In this document: piece after piece, positions 53,222-63,222 of the stretch
How positions within the stretch are numbered: the stretch's first letter is position 1
Layout: the number at the start of each line of letters is the position of its first letter
From: CAVPUA01 sp963708805
GTDB lineage: Bacteria > Actinomycetota > Actinomycetes > Mycobacteriales > Jatrophihabitantaceae
Length of the DNA: 64,000 nt
Reading direction: 5' to 3'
NCBI GenBank assembly: GCA_963708805.1
Contig: CAVPUA010000003.1
Location: 248,001-312,000 of the forward strand
Position numbers and translations under genes: made by a program
The notes under the pieces: model-generated
The model's database searches: none
Told to the model about the DNA's origin: nothing
Seen by the model: only the letters and a program-made list of their open reading frames with translations

Positions 53222-53248
53222 GAACACCCGCATGGCAGGCTCCCAGGT

Positions 53249-54397
53249 ATGACGGCTGACCGCGACGATTCCGTCGCCGAGGACGTCTCGAGCGAGTCGA
53301 GCGAGTCGATCGCCGGCAGCCGGCCCGTGGCCGACGAGCCACCACCACCACCCCGCGCCCGCCCGGTGATCTTGGGCCGGCGGCGATCGGTCGTGCCGGC
53401 CGCGCTGTTCTTCACGCTGGGCGCCGGCACCGCGTATCTGCTGTTGAAGGCCTTCGAGCAGCTGCGGACGGTGCTCGTGATGCTGGCGCTCGCGCTGCTC
53501 ATCGCGCTCACCCTGGAACCGCTCGTCGCCGTGCTGCACAAGCGCGGGATGCCGCGCTGGGTCGCCGCCCTGTTCGCGTGGCTGCTCGCCGTCGCGGTGC
53601 TCGCGGCGCCGGTCGTCCTCGCCGTCCAGGCCGCCACCGACCAGCTGCCCGGCTTGATCAAATCCGTTCCGACGTTGCTCAAGGATGCCGAGTCGCACCT
53701 GGGCAGCCTCGGGACCAAGCTGCAGGATCTGACGAACGGCAACGGGTCGAGCAGTTCGTCCTCGATCAGCCCGGACAAGATCGTCACGTACCTCTTGCAG
53801 GGCGGCCAGCTCGTGTTCGACGCGTTCGCCGACACCGCGATCGTGGCCGCGCTGTCGCTGTCGTTGCTCATCGCGCTGCCACGCCTGACCGACACGTTCT
53901 ACCGACTGATCCCGCGTACTCGCCGTGACTCGGTCCAGCGTGTGACCGACGAGCTGCTGAGCCAGGTGAGCCGGTTCATGCTCGCCAACGTGCTCACGTC
54001 GATCTTGGCCGGCGTCGCGACCTGGGCGTGGGCGTTCGCCTGGGGAATCCCGTACTCGGTGCTGCTCGGATCGCTGGTGGCGGTCCTCGATCTCATCCCG
54101 ACGGTCGGCTCGACGATCGGCGGCGTGTTCGTGAGCATCGTCGCCCTGTCGGTCGGGCTGCCCACCGCGATCGCGACGGCCGGCTTCTACATCTTCTTCC
54201 GATTGCTCGAGGATTACGTGATCCAGCCGCGCGCGCTTCGTTACAGCGTGGAGTTGCCTGGTGTGATCACCGTGCCCGCCGTGTTGATCGGCGGCGCCGT
54301 GCTGGGGATTCCCGGTGCCCTCTTCGCCGTACCGGTTGCGTTGGTTGTCCGGGTATTGATGCGCGAGGTCGCCCTACCAGCCCTCGAACGAAGTTGA
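53249..54397 (+). CDS. AI-2E family (PerM/UPF0118) permease
   Basis: 382 residues. A charged N-terminus of about 45 residues is followed by eight membrane segments, with LALALLIALTLEPLVAVLHK at the start of the fold, a periplasmic-type loop (DAESHLGSLGTKLQDLTNGN) and the conserved late segment LIPTVGSTIGGVFVSIVALS. The family includes putative AI-2 exporters and Na/H antiporters; the substrate is undefined. GGCAGGCT precedes the ATG. Confidence 0.85.
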   Translation: MTADRDDSVAEDVSSESSESIAGSRPVADEPPPPPRARPVILGRRRSVVPAALFFTLGAGTAYLLLKAFEQLRTVLVMLALALLIALTLEPLVAVLHKRGMPRWVAALFAWLLAVAVLAAPVVLAVQAATDQLPGLIKSVPTLLKDAESHLGSLGTKLQDLTNGNGSSSSSSISPDKIVTYLLQGGQLVFDAFADTAIVAALSLSLLIALPRLTDTFYRLIPRTRRDSVQRVTDELLSQVSRFMLANVLTSILAGVATWAWAFAWGIPYSVLLGSLVAVLDLIPTVGSTIGGVFVSIVALSVGLPTAIATAGFYIFFRLLEDYVIQPRALRYSVELPGVITVPAVLIGGAVLGIPGALFAVPVALVVRVLMREVALPALERS

Positions 54398-54482
54398 CGA
54401 ACCTGTGCGATCGCCCGGTTGGCCATAGGATCGGCGCGCAGCTCGACCACCAATTCCTGCAGCCACGAACGGCGGAATCCGC

Positions 54483-55472
54483 ATGACCGAGACGGGCGTG
54501 ATCGCCGAACTCGATCTTGCGGTCTACCAGCTGCTGATCGTCCCGCCCGGCCTGTCGGCCGACGAGGTCGGCGCCCGGCTGAACCGCGCGGCCGGCGAGA
54601 TCGTCGCTTCGCTCGGACGGCTCGGCGAGCTGAGCCTGGTCCGCAAGTCGGCCGAGGGAGTCTTCCTCGCGGTCAGCCCGGCCCTGGCCGAGTCGCAGGC
54701 GCTGGGCGTCGAAGAGCTGGAGATCAACACTCGGCGCATCGCCATGGAGAACAAGCGCACCGCCATCCGGGGGGTGACTCCCCAATGGGCCGCGGCCACC
54801 CGCAACGTCGTCGCCGCCACGGGAGTCGAGGTGCTGCACGACTCGGACGCGATCATGAACGTCTTGATGCACTACGCCGAGACGTGCCGCGACCTGACCC
54901 TGTCGGTCAATCCGGGGCGACGGCACGGCAGCAATCCCCGCGCGACCCAGGCAACGATCATGAGCTTGCGCCGGGGCGTTCAGATGCGCGAGCTGTTCCA
55001 GCACGTGGCGTTGCGCGACCGGCCGACGTACGCGTTCATCCGCGAGATGGCTGACAACGGCGCCCAGATCCGCTTCGCGAACACCTTGCCGGGACGGTCA
55101 TTGGTGGTCGACGGCGAGATTGCGCTGCTGCCCGTGCCGCACTTCGAGCTGCGCACCGCGCTCGCGGTCGTGCGCGAACCGAGCATCGTGACCTGGGTGA
55201 TCTCGGCCTTCGAGCAGATGTGGGAGGACGCGACGCCGCTCGACGAGATCCTCGGTTCGCAACGCACCGTCCCCGATGTCGATCAGACGCGAGCGGCGAT
55301 CCTGCGCCTGATGGGCGAAGGCGAGAAGGACGAGGCCATCTCACGCAAGCTGTCGATCTCGGTCCGGACCTGCCGCCGGCACATCGCCGACTACATGGCC
55401 CAGGTCGGGGCGACGAGCCGATTCCAGGCCGGCGTGATCGCCGCCCGCGAAGGGCACCTCGGACACGACTAG
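54483..55472 (+). CDS. LuxR-type regulator with TrmB-like N-terminus
   Basis: 329 residues. An N-terminal winged-helix-like region (LDLAVYQLLIVPPGLSADEV, VGARLNRAAGEIVASLGRLG) resembles TrmB, the central region lacks a receiver, and a C-terminal HTH_LUXR (EGEKDEAISRKLSISVRTCR, RHIADYMAQVGATSRFQAGV) binds DNA. Such proteins are often scattered regulators of secondary metabolism or stress. Its 3' end overlaps the amidase gene by 4 bases, tail to tail. Confidence 0.8.
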   Translation: MTETGVIAELDLAVYQLLIVPPGLSADEVGARLNRAAGEIVASLGRLGELSLVRKSAEGVFLAVSPALAESQALGVEELEINTRRIAMENKRTAIRGVTPQWAAATRNVVAATGVEVLHDSDAIMNVLMHYAETCRDLTLSVNPGRRHGSNPRATQATIMSLRRGVQMRELFQHVALRDRPTYAFIREMADNGAQIRFANTLPGRSLVVDGEIALLPVPHFELRTALAVVREPSIVTWVISAFEQMWEDATPLDEILGSQRTVPDVDQTRAAILRLMGEGEKDEAISRKLSISVRTCRRHIADYMAQVGATSRFQAGVIAAREGHLGHD

Positions 55473-56812
55473 CGGTAGTCGGGGGCCAGCCGCGGCCACG
55501 GATGCAGCTGCTCGAGTTGGGCGGCTACGCCGAGCAGCACCGACTCGCTGCCCGGACGCCCCACGAGTTGCACCGACAGCGGAAGTCCCTTGGTGTGGGC
55601 GCCGAGCGGGACGGCCATCGCGGGCCAGCCGGCCAGATTCCAGGGCGCGGCGAACGGCGCGTACCGAACGTTGGCGGCGACATTGGCGGCCCAGCCGCGC
55701 CGACCCCACGCGGCGGCGGGGAGGGGTGCCGACGCCAGGGCTGGCGTGATCAACACGTCGTGATCGGCGAAGAAGCGCTCGGCCCGGCGACGCCAGTGCT
55801 CGCGGCCGGCCGGCTTGGGCCACCCGGCCCGCAGCGCGATCCGGCCGAGGGCGGCATGCCGCCGGATCCGCGGTTCGACGACGGACCGGTCGACGAGCAA
55901 CTGCGCGTCCAACTCGGTGCCGGCGACCCATCTGATCAGGGCGGCGGCTCCGGCCCGGGTCGGGTAGACCGGATCGGCCGCCCGGACGTCATGCCCGAGC
56001 TGAGCGAGCAGATCGCCGGCCGCTCGTGCCGCCGCGGCGTACTCGCCGTCGACCGCCACACCCAGGACGGGTGATCGCGTCGAGACGGCCACGCGCAGCT
56101 GTGGGCGCATCGAGGTGTCGGCGAGGGCCAGGCGGCCGGACAGCACCGCCAGCATCAGGGCCGCGTCGGCCACGGTGGTGGCCAGGGCACCGTTCTCGGC
56201 CATGTCGAACCACGACCCGTTGCCGAGCTCGGAGGGCACCACCCCGAGCCCCGGCTTGATGCCGACGATGCCGCAGCACGCCGCCGGTATCCGGATCGAG
56301 CCCATGCCGTCGTTGCCGTGCGCGAGCGGCACCAGCCCGGCCGCCACGGCCGCCGCCGCGCCACCCGACGAGCCACCGGGCGTCCGGTTGCGGTTCCAGG
56401 GATTGCGGGTGATGCCGAAAGCCGAATCGGTCGCGCCGAACGCGCACAGCTCGGGCACGCGGGTGATGCCGACCACCACGGCACCGGCTTTGCGCAGTCG
56501 GCGCACGACCTCGTGATCGCGTTGCTGGACGGCGTCGTCGCTGCCCTGCGATCCGTCGCGCATCGGCTCGCCCGAGACGGGGACGTTGTCCTTGATCGCG
56601 ACCGGCACGCCGGCCAGCGGCAGCGCGTACCGGTCGACCCGCGCATCCACGGCGTCCGCCTCGACCAGTGCGCGTTCGGCCCGCACGACCTGGAACGCGC
56701 TGATCCCACGATCGAAGCGGGCGATCCGCTCGAGTGACGCCTCAGTGGCGGCCCGGGCGGTCAGTTCGCCCCGCCGGACGAGGGCCGCGGTCTCGGCTGC
56801 TGTCAGCGCCAC
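55469..56812 (-). CDS. Amidase signature (GatA-like) hydrolase
   Basis: 447 residues. The Ser-Ser-Lys triad is visible: Lys in GVPVAIKDNVPVSGEPM, first Ser in GGSSGGAAAAVAAGLVP and nucleophile Ser in DGMGSIRIPAACCG. It hydrolyses a carboxamide or similar amide; whether it works on glutamine (GatA), aryl or aliphatic amides is unknown. There is no gatB/gatC next door, so GatA is unlikely. Confidence 0.85.
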   Translation of the reverse strand: MALTAAETAALVRRGELTARAATEASLERIARFDRGISAFQVVRAERALVEADAVDARVDRYALPLAGVPVAIKDNVPVSGEPMRDGSQGSDDAVQQRDHEVVRRLRKAGAVVVGITRVPELCAFGATDSAFGITRNPWNRNRTPGGSSGGAAAAVAAGLVPLAHGNDGMGSIRIPAACCGIVGIKPGLGVVPSELGNGSWFDMAENGALATTVADAALMLAVLSGRLALADTSMRPQLRVAVSTRSPVLGVAVDGEYAAAARAAGDLLAQLGHDVRAADPVYPTRAGAAALIRWVAGTELDAQLLVDRSVVEPRIRRHAALGRIALRAGWPKPAGREHWRRRAERFFADHDVLITPALASAPLPAAAWGRRGWAANVAANVRYAPFAAPWNLAGWPAMAVPLGAHTKGLPLSVQLVGRPGSESVLLGVAAQLEQLHPWPRLAPDYR

Positions 56813-56847
56813 TCGGCGAACGCTACCGCGGTTGGCAGACTGACCCC

Positions 56848-57369
56848 ATGACGTCCCTCGAGTGGATCTTGCCGACCGACGATCTGGTCGCTGCCCCTGT
56901 CGCCGCCGCGCTCGCGACCTGGAGCCGGGCCGCTGACGTACGTGCCGCGGCCATCGATCCCGATCTGGCCGACACCGCCGCGTTCTGCGAGAAGTACGAG
57001 ATCGCCCTGGACGTCTCGGCCAACTGCGTCGTGATCGCCGGCCGCCGCGGCGACACGACCACGTACGCCGCCTGCATGGTGCTCGCGACGACCCGGGCCG
57101 ACGTGAACGGCGTGGTGCGCAAGCTGCTCGGCGCCCGCAAGGCGTCCTTCGCCGCCATGGACGACGCTGTCGGCCTGACCGGCATGGAATACGGCGGGAT
57201 CACGCCCGTGGGCCTGCCGCCCGAATGGCCGATCCTGGTCGACGCGGCGGTCGCCTCGACCGATCACGTCGTGATCGGCAGTGGCCTGCGCCGTTCCAAG
57301 CTCTGGTTGCCCGGCGCGGCGCTCGGCGAGCTGCCCAACGCCCAGGTCGTCGACGGGCTCGCCGGATGA
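56848..57369 (+). CDS. YbaK/EbsC-family aminoacyl-tRNA deacylase-like protein
   Basis: 173 residues. Family motifs AFCEKYEIALDVSANCVVIA, VNGVVRKLLGARKASFAAMD and LTGMEYGGITPVGLPPEWPI are in the expected order. Relatives edit misacylated tRNA (Cys-tRNA-Pro, Ala-tRNA-Pro). The length and order fit the short YbaK group. ATG 56848 follows GGCAGACT-GACCCC, a leaderless arrangement. MoeA overlaps the stop. Confidence 0.85.
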   Translation: MTSLEWILPTDDLVAAPVAAALATWSRAADVRAAAIDPDLADTAAFCEKYEIALDVSANCVVIAGRRGDTTTYAACMVLATTRADVNGVVRKLLGARKASFAAMDDAVGLTGMEYGGITPVGLPPEWPILVDAAVASTDHVVIGSGLRRSKLWLPGAALGELPNAQVVDGLAG

Positions 57370-58559
57370 CGCGCACGGTCGACCAACATCAGGCGATCGT
57401 GGCCGACCTGATCCGGCGTCCGGCCGCGGTGTCGATGGCGCTCGCCGACGCCCTCGGTCTGGTGCTCGCCGAGGACGTCCACGCGAGCCTGGCACTGCCC
57501 AGCTTCGACAACTCCGCGATGGACGGCTACGCGGTGCACTCAGCCGACATCGCCGCCGCCTCCGCGGAGCACCCGGTCGTCCTGCCCGTGTCGGCGGACA
57601 TCCCGGCCGGGCGCACGGACGTCCCGCCCCTCGAACCGGGTCACGCCCACCGCATCATGACCGGCGCCCTGCTGCCCGAGGGAGCCGACGCCGTCGTCCA
57701 GGTCGAGGCCACCGACGGCGGCACGCAGACGGTGACGATCATCGAGTCCCGCGACGTCGGCGTCCACATCCGTCGGGCGGGCGAGGACGTGGCGGCGGGC
57801 GAACTCGTCCTCAGCGCCGGCATGGTGCTCGGCGCCTCGCAGCTCGGGCTGCTCGCCTCGCTGGGGACGACCTCGGTGCGCGTCGTCCCGCCCCTGCGGG
57901 TGCTCGTACTGTCGACCGGCAGCGAGCTGGTCGAGCCGGGGCAGCCGCTCGAACGGGGGCAGATCTACGAATCCAACGGCGTCATGCTCACCGCCGCGGT
58001 ACGGGCCGCCGGGGCCACGGGCGAGCGACTGCAGTTCGTGCCCGACGACGTCGAGGCCTTCAACGCCGTTCTGGCCGACCGCCTGGACGGCGTCGATCTG
58101 ATCTTGACGTCGGGCGGCGTCAGCGCCGGGGCGTACGAGGTGGTCAAGGACGCCCTCACCGGTCACGGCGTCGAGTTCGCCAAGGTCGCGATGCAGCCCG
58201 GCATGCCGCAGGGCGCCGGCCACTATCGCGGCGTCCCGGTCGTCACCATGCCCGGCAACCCGGTCAGCTCGCTGGTGTCGTTCGAGGTCTTCGTGCGGCC
58301 GGCGATTCGCGCCGCAATGGGACAACCGATGCCGGGACGTCGAATCGTGTCAGCCGTACTCGACGAATCGATCAGCTCACCCGTCGGCAAGCGTCAGTTC
58401 CGCCGAGGCCGGCTGGCGGACGGGCACGTACGAACGGTGGGGCCGGCCGGATCGCACTTCCTGCGCTGGCTGGCCGCGGCCGACTGCCTGCTCGACATCC
58501 CGCTCGAGGTCACCGAAGTGGCCGCCGGGTCGCACGTCGACGTCTGGATGATCGACTAG
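57366..58559 (+). CDS. moeA: Molybdopterin molybdenumtransferase MoeA
   Basis: 397 residues. Conserved FDNSAMDGYAVHSADIAAAS, HRIMTGALLPEGADAVVQVE, LVLSAGMVLGASQLGLLASL, LSTGSELVEPGQPL and the C-terminal MoCF motif TSGGVSAGAYEVVKDAL plus PGNPVSSLVSFEVFVRP are present. It inserts molybdate into adenylated molybdopterin. The start overlaps the YbaK stop. No other Mo-cofactor gene is adjacent. Confidence 0.92.
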   Translation: MTRTVDQHQAIVADLIRRPAAVSMALADALGLVLAEDVHASLALPSFDNSAMDGYAVHSADIAAASAEHPVVLPVSADIPAGRTDVPPLEPGHAHRIMTGALLPEGADAVVQVEATDGGTQTVTIIESRDVGVHIRRAGEDVAAGELVLSAGMVLGASQLGLLASLGTTSVRVVPPLRVLVLSTGSELVEPGQPLERGQIYESNGVMLTAAVRAAGATGERLQFVPDDVEAFNAVLADRLDGVDLILTSGGVSAGAYEVVKDALTGHGVEFAKVAMQPGMPQGAGHYRGVPVVTMPGNPVSSLVSFEVFVRPAIRAAMGQPMPGRRIVSAVLDESISSPVGKRQFRRGRLADGHVRTVGPAGSHFLRWLAAADCLLDIPLEVTEVAAGSHVDVWMID

Positions 58560-58656
58560 CGTCTGGTCCGCGTTTGGTGGCGCGTCCGCTGGTTGACAAG
58601 CCTTCGCGGACGCTCTTACGTTCAGCCGCACCACTTGCTGAACGGGGGGTAACCCA

Positions 58657-59502
58657 TTGGCCACCTTCACCGCCCGTGAGACGTCCGAGGTCGAGGCGGC
58701 CAACGCCTCCGGAAAGCCGGTCGTGGTGTTCGTCCACGGACTCTGGTTGCTCGCCAGCAGCTGGGATCCCTGGCGTGAGCTGTTCGAGCAGAGCGGGTAC
58801 GCCACCGTGGCGCCGGGCTGGCCCGACGATCCCGACACCGTCGCCGAAGGGCGGGCCAATCCGCAGCAGTTCGCCGGCAAGGGCATCGGCGCCATCACCG
58901 ATCACTACGCCGAGTTGATCAAGCAGCTCGATGCGAAACCGGCCATCGTCGGCCACTCGTTCGGCGGGTTGATCACCCAGAAGCTGGCCGGAATGGGACT
59001 GGCCTCGGCGTCCGTCCCGATCGACCCGGCGCCGGTGCGCGGGGTACTCGCCCTGCCGATCAGCGCGCTCAAGGCGGCGTTTCCGGCGCTGAAGAATCCG
59101 GCCAACTACAAGGGATCGGTCATGCTCACCTACGAGCAGTTCCGGTTCGCCTTCGTCAACGCCGTGCCCGAGGACGAGGCCAAGGCGCTCTACGAGGAGT
59201 TCCCGGTGCCGGGCCCGGGCAAGCCGCTGTTCCAGTCCGCGGCCGCCAACATCGATCCCCGCACCGAGGCATCCGTGGACGCCAAGAACCCCCACCGCGG
59301 GCCGATGAAGTTCATCGAGGGCGGCGAGGACCACACCGTCCCGCACGCGGTCGGCTACGCGTCCTACCGGCGGCAGCTGCAGCACAACCCGTCGATCACC
59401 GAGTTCGAGGAGATCCCGGGCCGGGGTCACTCGCTGGTGATCGACAAGGGGTGGCCCGATGTCGCTCAGATTGCGCTGACGTTCCTCGACGCCCACCGCT
59501 GA
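58657..59502 (+). CDS. Alpha/beta hydrolase
   Basis: 281 residues from TTG 58657 (ACGGGGGGTAACCCA just before it). The oxyanion region is VVVFVHGLWLLASSWDPWRE, the nucleophile elbow is GHSFGGLI and the catalytic His is in GRGHSLVIDKGWPDVAQ. A cap region with proline/aromatic patches follows. The substrate is unknown. It is the last gene before tRNA-Ser and convergent with it. Confidence 0.8.
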   Translation: MATFTARETSEVEAANASGKPVVVFVHGLWLLASSWDPWRELFEQSGYATVAPGWPDDPDTVAEGRANPQQFAGKGIGAITDHYAELIKQLDAKPAIVGHSFGGLITQKLAGMGLASASVPIDPAPVRGVLALPISALKAAFPALKNPANYKGSVMLTYEQFRFAFVNAVPEDEAKALYEEFPVPGPGKPLFQSAAANIDPRTEASVDAKNPHRGPMKFIEGGEDHTVPHAVGYASYRRQLQHNPSITEFEEIPGRGHSLVIDKGWPDVAQIALTFLDAHR

Positions 59503-59549
59503 AACAGCTCGACGCCGGCCGCGCCGACGAAGGGACTCCGGGCGATGAG

Positions 59550-59637
59550 CGGAGGGCGTGGGATTCGAACCCACGGTTGGGAGTTACCCAACAACGGTTT
59601 TCAAGACCGTCGCACTAGGCCACTATGCGAGCCCTCC
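59550..59637 (-). tRNA. tRNA-Ser (TGA)
   Basis: 88 bases with a long variable arm. Acceptor GGAGGGC/GCCCTCC, anticodon loop CTTGAAA (TGA) and T loop GGTTCGAATCC are intact. It reads UCA and related Ser codons. Its 5' end is repeated just outside the gene (see 59627-59684). Confidence 0.95.
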
Positions 59638-59684
59638 AAGATCAGGCTCACGATGCCACTCAAGCGAGCCCTCCAAGATCAGGC
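59627..59684. repeat. Tandem 21-base direct repeat at the tRNA-Ser 5' end
   Basis: GCGAGCCCTCCAAGATCAGG plus C occurs at 59627-59647, covering the first 11 bases of the tRNA-Ser and 10 bases upstream, and exactly again at 59664-59684, an offset of 37 bases. It looks like a local duplication of the 5' end and leader of the tRNA gene. Confidence 0.75.
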
Positions 59685-59751
59685 ACTAACCCTAGCCAGG
59701 CCGGGACACGTTACCGTCGACAGGCAGGCCTACGACGACAAGGAGTCCTCG

Positions 59752-59994
59752 GTGGACGACAAGACGATCTTGCACCACATCGACGAGCTGGTCGAAGAGG
59801 AGCGCACCCTACGCGCCGCCCACGCCGGACACGGACTCACCGGCGACGACCGGACACGGTTGCAGCACCTCGAACGCGAACTGGACCAGGCCTGGGACCT
59901 GCTGCGGCAGCGCCGCGCCCAGGTCGAGGCCGGCGGCAATCCCGAGACCGCCCACGAACGCCCCGAGTCCGAGGTCGAGGGCTACCTCCAGTAG
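59752..59994 (+). CDS. DUF2630 small helical protein
   Basis: 80 residues from GTG 59752 (AAGGAGTCCTCG before it). Sequence ILHHIDELVEEERTLRAAHA, then RTRLQHLERELDQAWDLLRQ and RRAQVEAGGNP, matches the actinobacterial DUF2630 family, a two-helix coiled coil. The function is unknown. A longer frame from 59545 overlaps the tRNA and was rejected. Confidence 0.8.
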   Translation: MDDKTILHHIDELVEEERTLRAAHAGHGLTGDDRTRLQHLERELDQAWDLLRQRRAQVEAGGNPETAHERPESEVEGYLQ

Positions 59995-60004
59995 CGATCC
60001 GACG

Positions 60005-61025
60005 TCAGTGCGCTGAGGCGGCCGCGTAGAGGACGGACGGGTCGACCGCGCCGCAGAACACCCGGCCGTCGTCGGTGATCAGGGCCGTCATCAGCGTCGA
60101 GTCGATCAAGTGGCCGCTGCCCCACGTTCCCTGGACCTCCGGCAACAGTGCCGCCAGCGGGGCCGAACCAGTGGCAACCTTCGACGCCGACGGCAGCTCG
60201 AACACCGTCGTCCACCCGGTTCCGATGGTCCGCACCGAATCCAGGACGCTCGCGTCCGCCGACGATCGCTGCGTCACCGTGGCCGACGCCGGTGGCGTGA
60301 ACGTGAACATCGACGCGTCGGGCACCGTGAAATCGACGTCCAGATACGAGACGTCGACGATCGGTGCGGCCGACTGGGACGGCCCGTAGATCTGCACGCC
60401 CAGCGGGATGTGCGTCTGCCCGTCGATCGACATCGTGACCGAGCTGATCCGTGAACCGGTCTGCTTCGGCGTGAGCACGAGCTGGTAGGCCGACCGGCCG
60501 GCAACCTTCTGCTCCGGGCCGGACGTCACGGTCGTGTTCGTGCCGGCTGCGGCGAGCATCTGCTTGGCCAGTGCCTGCGGATCGGTCGTGCCACTCGGCG
60601 TGGCCGCACTGGAGGCCGACGAGACGACGTGGGTCGCCTGCTGCTTGGCGCTGTCCCACTGCCAGACGTCGGTGCCGTTGTGGAAGACGTCGAACTCGCC
60701 GCTCTTGTCGACCATCGCGACCCGTTGCTGGTTCTCGCCGGAGTACCAGACCCGCAGCGAATGCGATCCGGAGGCCAGCGCCAGCAGCGGCTCGTCGCTG
60801 GCCACGCCCAGCGACGGCACGTCCAGGGAGGACGTCTCGGCGACCGTTCCCGACAGTCCGGCCACCCGGGCGGTCGAGACGGCGTCGAGAAGTTGATCGG
60901 GGCTCATCGGAGTGAGCCGCGAATCGGCGGCCGCCGGCGAGAGCATGCTCAGCCCGAGCGCGCCGCCGGCGGCGAGTCACGCCGGCCGGAATGACCCACC
61001 GAAGCAGTCGGTGACGACCGAACAC
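60005..61025 (-). CDS. LolA-like (DUF2092-type) exported lipoprotein-carrier-fold protein (one frameshift)
   Basis: About 339 residues. The signal peptide is recovered from two frames: RWVIPAGVT then, after one extra C near 60974, AAGGALGLSMLSPAAADSRL. The mature part has MSPDQLLDAVSTARVAGLSG, SLRVWYSGENQQRVAMVDKS, GTDVWQWDSAKQQATHVV and AYQLVLTPKQTGS, an outer-membrane-lipoprotein-carrier-like beta fold seen in many actinobacterial lipid-binding proteins. It sits head to head with a two-component system at 61142, which may control it. Confidence 0.7.
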
Positions 61026-61141
61026 TTCGCGGGCACGCACTGATCCAGAATGACCAGCGTGCACTGTGACGCGGCTGAGCACCTGAGACCGGACTCAGGC
61101 CGCGGGGCGGCGAGATTGACAGCGTGGCAGGCTCTTGGGTT

Positions 61142-61822
61142 ATGCGCCTGTTGATAGTCGAGGACGAGCTTCGCCTGGCATCGGCCCTGCAGCGCGGATT
61201 GTCCGCCGAGGGCTTCACCGTCGACGTCGCCAACACCGGCCCGGACGGGCTGCACGCCGCCCAGGAACACCCGTACGACGCGGTAATCCTCGACATCATG
61301 CTGCCCGGCCTGTCGGGCTACCGGATCGTCGAGCAGCTGCGCGCCGGCCGAGAACTGGGTGCCGATCCTGATGCTGACGGCCAAGGACGGCGAGTACGAC
61401 GAGGCCGATGCGCTCGATCTCGGCGCCGACGACTACCTGACCAAGCCGTTCTCGTTCGTCGTGCTGCTGGCCCGGCTGCGTGCGCTGCTGCGCCGCGGTG
61501 CGACGCCCGCGCCCGGCCGTCCTCAGCGTCGGCGATCTCGTGCTCGACCCGGCCGCGCACACGGTGGCGCGCGGCGAGACGCAGGTCGAACTCACGCCGC
61601 GGGAGTTCGCGCTGCTCGAATACCTGATGCGGCGCGCGGGTCAGGCGGTCTCGAAGGCCGAGATCCTGCACCACGTCTGGGACGCCCACTACGACGGTGA
61701 CGCCAACGTGGTCGAGGTCTACGTCGGTTACCTGCGCCGCAAGATCGACACGCCCGTTCGAGCGCCAGAGCGTGCAGACGGTGCGAGGCGCCGGGTACCG
61801 GCTCGCGGTCGACGGCGGCTGA
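61142..61822 (+). pseudogene. OmpR/PhoP-family response regulator (three frameshifts)
   Basis: About 226 residues. Receiver domain: MRLLIVEDELRLASALQRGL, ILDIMLPGLSGYRIVEQLR with the phospho-Asp in LDIMLPG, and TAKDGEYDEADALDLGADDY; the winged helix ends NVVEVYVGYLRRKIDTP and GYRLAVDG. Single extra bases near 61350, 61520 and 61764 break the frame; each is an added C or G, so I think the gene is whole. The GGCAGGCT element precedes ATG 61142. It pairs with the histidine kinase 23 bases later. Confidence 0.82.
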
Positions 61823-61845
61823 CGCCGGGCCGGCGCGGCACGACC

Positions 61846-63215
61846 GTGGCTAGAGGAGTCCCGTCCAGTTGGCGGCAGCTCTCGCTGCGCGGCCGCCTCA
61901 CCCTCGTCGCCACCGCGCTGCTGACCGGCGCCGTCATCACCGGCGCGCTGCTGACGATCTTCGTCGTCCGGCGGTCGCTGACCTCGGCGCTCGACTCGTC
62001 GGCGGTCAAGACCGCCCGCGACATCGCGGCCCTGCCCTCACCGCCTCGGCTGATCGCCGCCAACAACAGCGGCGTCGTCGCGATCCAGATCGTCGACGCG
62101 GACAACGGCGTCGTCTCGAACTCTCCCGGAGCCGACGCCGCCGTCTCGATGGTCAGCAAGGAGCAGCTCGCCGCGATCCGGTCCGGTCACGCCGTGTCGG
62201 TGCGCCAGTCGGGGACGTCGGACAGCATCCGCGTCCTCGGCGTGATCACGACCAACGGCCGCACCGTCCTGGTCGCCTCGGACGCCGAGCGCATCGATCA
62301 GAGCACCCGCATCGTCGAGAACGCCGCCCTCGTCGGCGCGCCGCTCGCGATCATCGCGATGGCCCTGCTGACGTATTTCATCGTCGGGCGGCACCCTGCG
62401 CCCGGTCGCCGCCCTGCGCCACGGCGCAGAGGACATCACGGCGGCCGGCCTGTCCGATCAGCGCCTTCCGGTCGGCGACGCCGAGGACGAGATCCACCGC
62501 CTCGCCGTGACGCTGAACGCCATGCTCGATCGCATCGACGTCGCCACCACCCGGCAACGGACGTTCGTCGGCGACGCCGCGCACGAACTGAAGTCGCCGC
62601 TCGCATCGTTGCGCGTGCAGCTCGAGGTGTCGCTGCGGCTGGGCGAGGCCACCGACTGGCGGAGGTCGTCTCGGACGTCCTGGTCGACGTCGACCGGCTC
62701 GACAACCTGGTCGCCGACCTGCTGCTGCTGGCCCGGATCGACGAGTCCGGCGGCGTGCTGCACCACCGCGACGCCGTCGAGCTGGCGACGCTGGTCGAGG
62801 ACGTCGATGGCCAACTACGGCTCGGCCCGCGTCCCCGTGACCTACGAGCCGGAGTCCACCGTCATCGTCGAGGGCGACGTCGACGGACTACGACGGGTCG
62901 TGGTCAACCTCGTCGACAACGCCCAGCGCTTCGCCCGCGACTCGATCGTGGTCACCGTGCGCGCCGACGGGCCGCTCGCCGAACTCACCGTCGTCCGACG
63001 ACGGCGCCGGCATCCCCGAGGCCGAGCGCGAACGGGTCTTCGACCGCTTCTACCGCACCGAGAGCTCGCGCTCACGAGAGTCGGGCGGCACCGGCCTCGG
63101 GCTGCCGATCGTCCGCGACCTTGTCCGCGCGCACGGCGGCACGGTCCGGCTGGTGGACAACGAGCCGGGCCTGCGCGCCGTCGTCCACCTGCCGATCCGC
63201 CGCGTCACCGACTGA
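61846..63215 (+). pseudogene. Sensor histidine kinase, HisKA/HATPase (several frameshifts)
   Basis: About 456 residues. Starting GTG 61846, an N-terminal helix (LTLVATALLTGAVITGALLT), an extracytoplasmic sensor region, a second helix (AIIAMALLTYFIV), HAMP, the H box in FVGDAAHELKSPLASLRVQL, and the ATP-binding domain (VVVNLVDNAQRFARDSIVV, DDGAGIPEAERERVFDRFYR, GGTGLGLPIVRDLVRAHGGT). Single-base breaks near 62392, 62660, 62810 and 63000 disturb it, but all boxes survive. It responds to an unknown signal, possibly at the envelope, with the response regulator upstream. Confidence 0.82.
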
Positions 63216-63222
63216 CGCCCGA

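Noticed and set aside
59550..59684. Phage attachment site at tRNA-Ser
   Set aside because: Repeat is at the 5' end of the tRNA, not at the 3' end, and there is no integrase or phage gene in the flanks.
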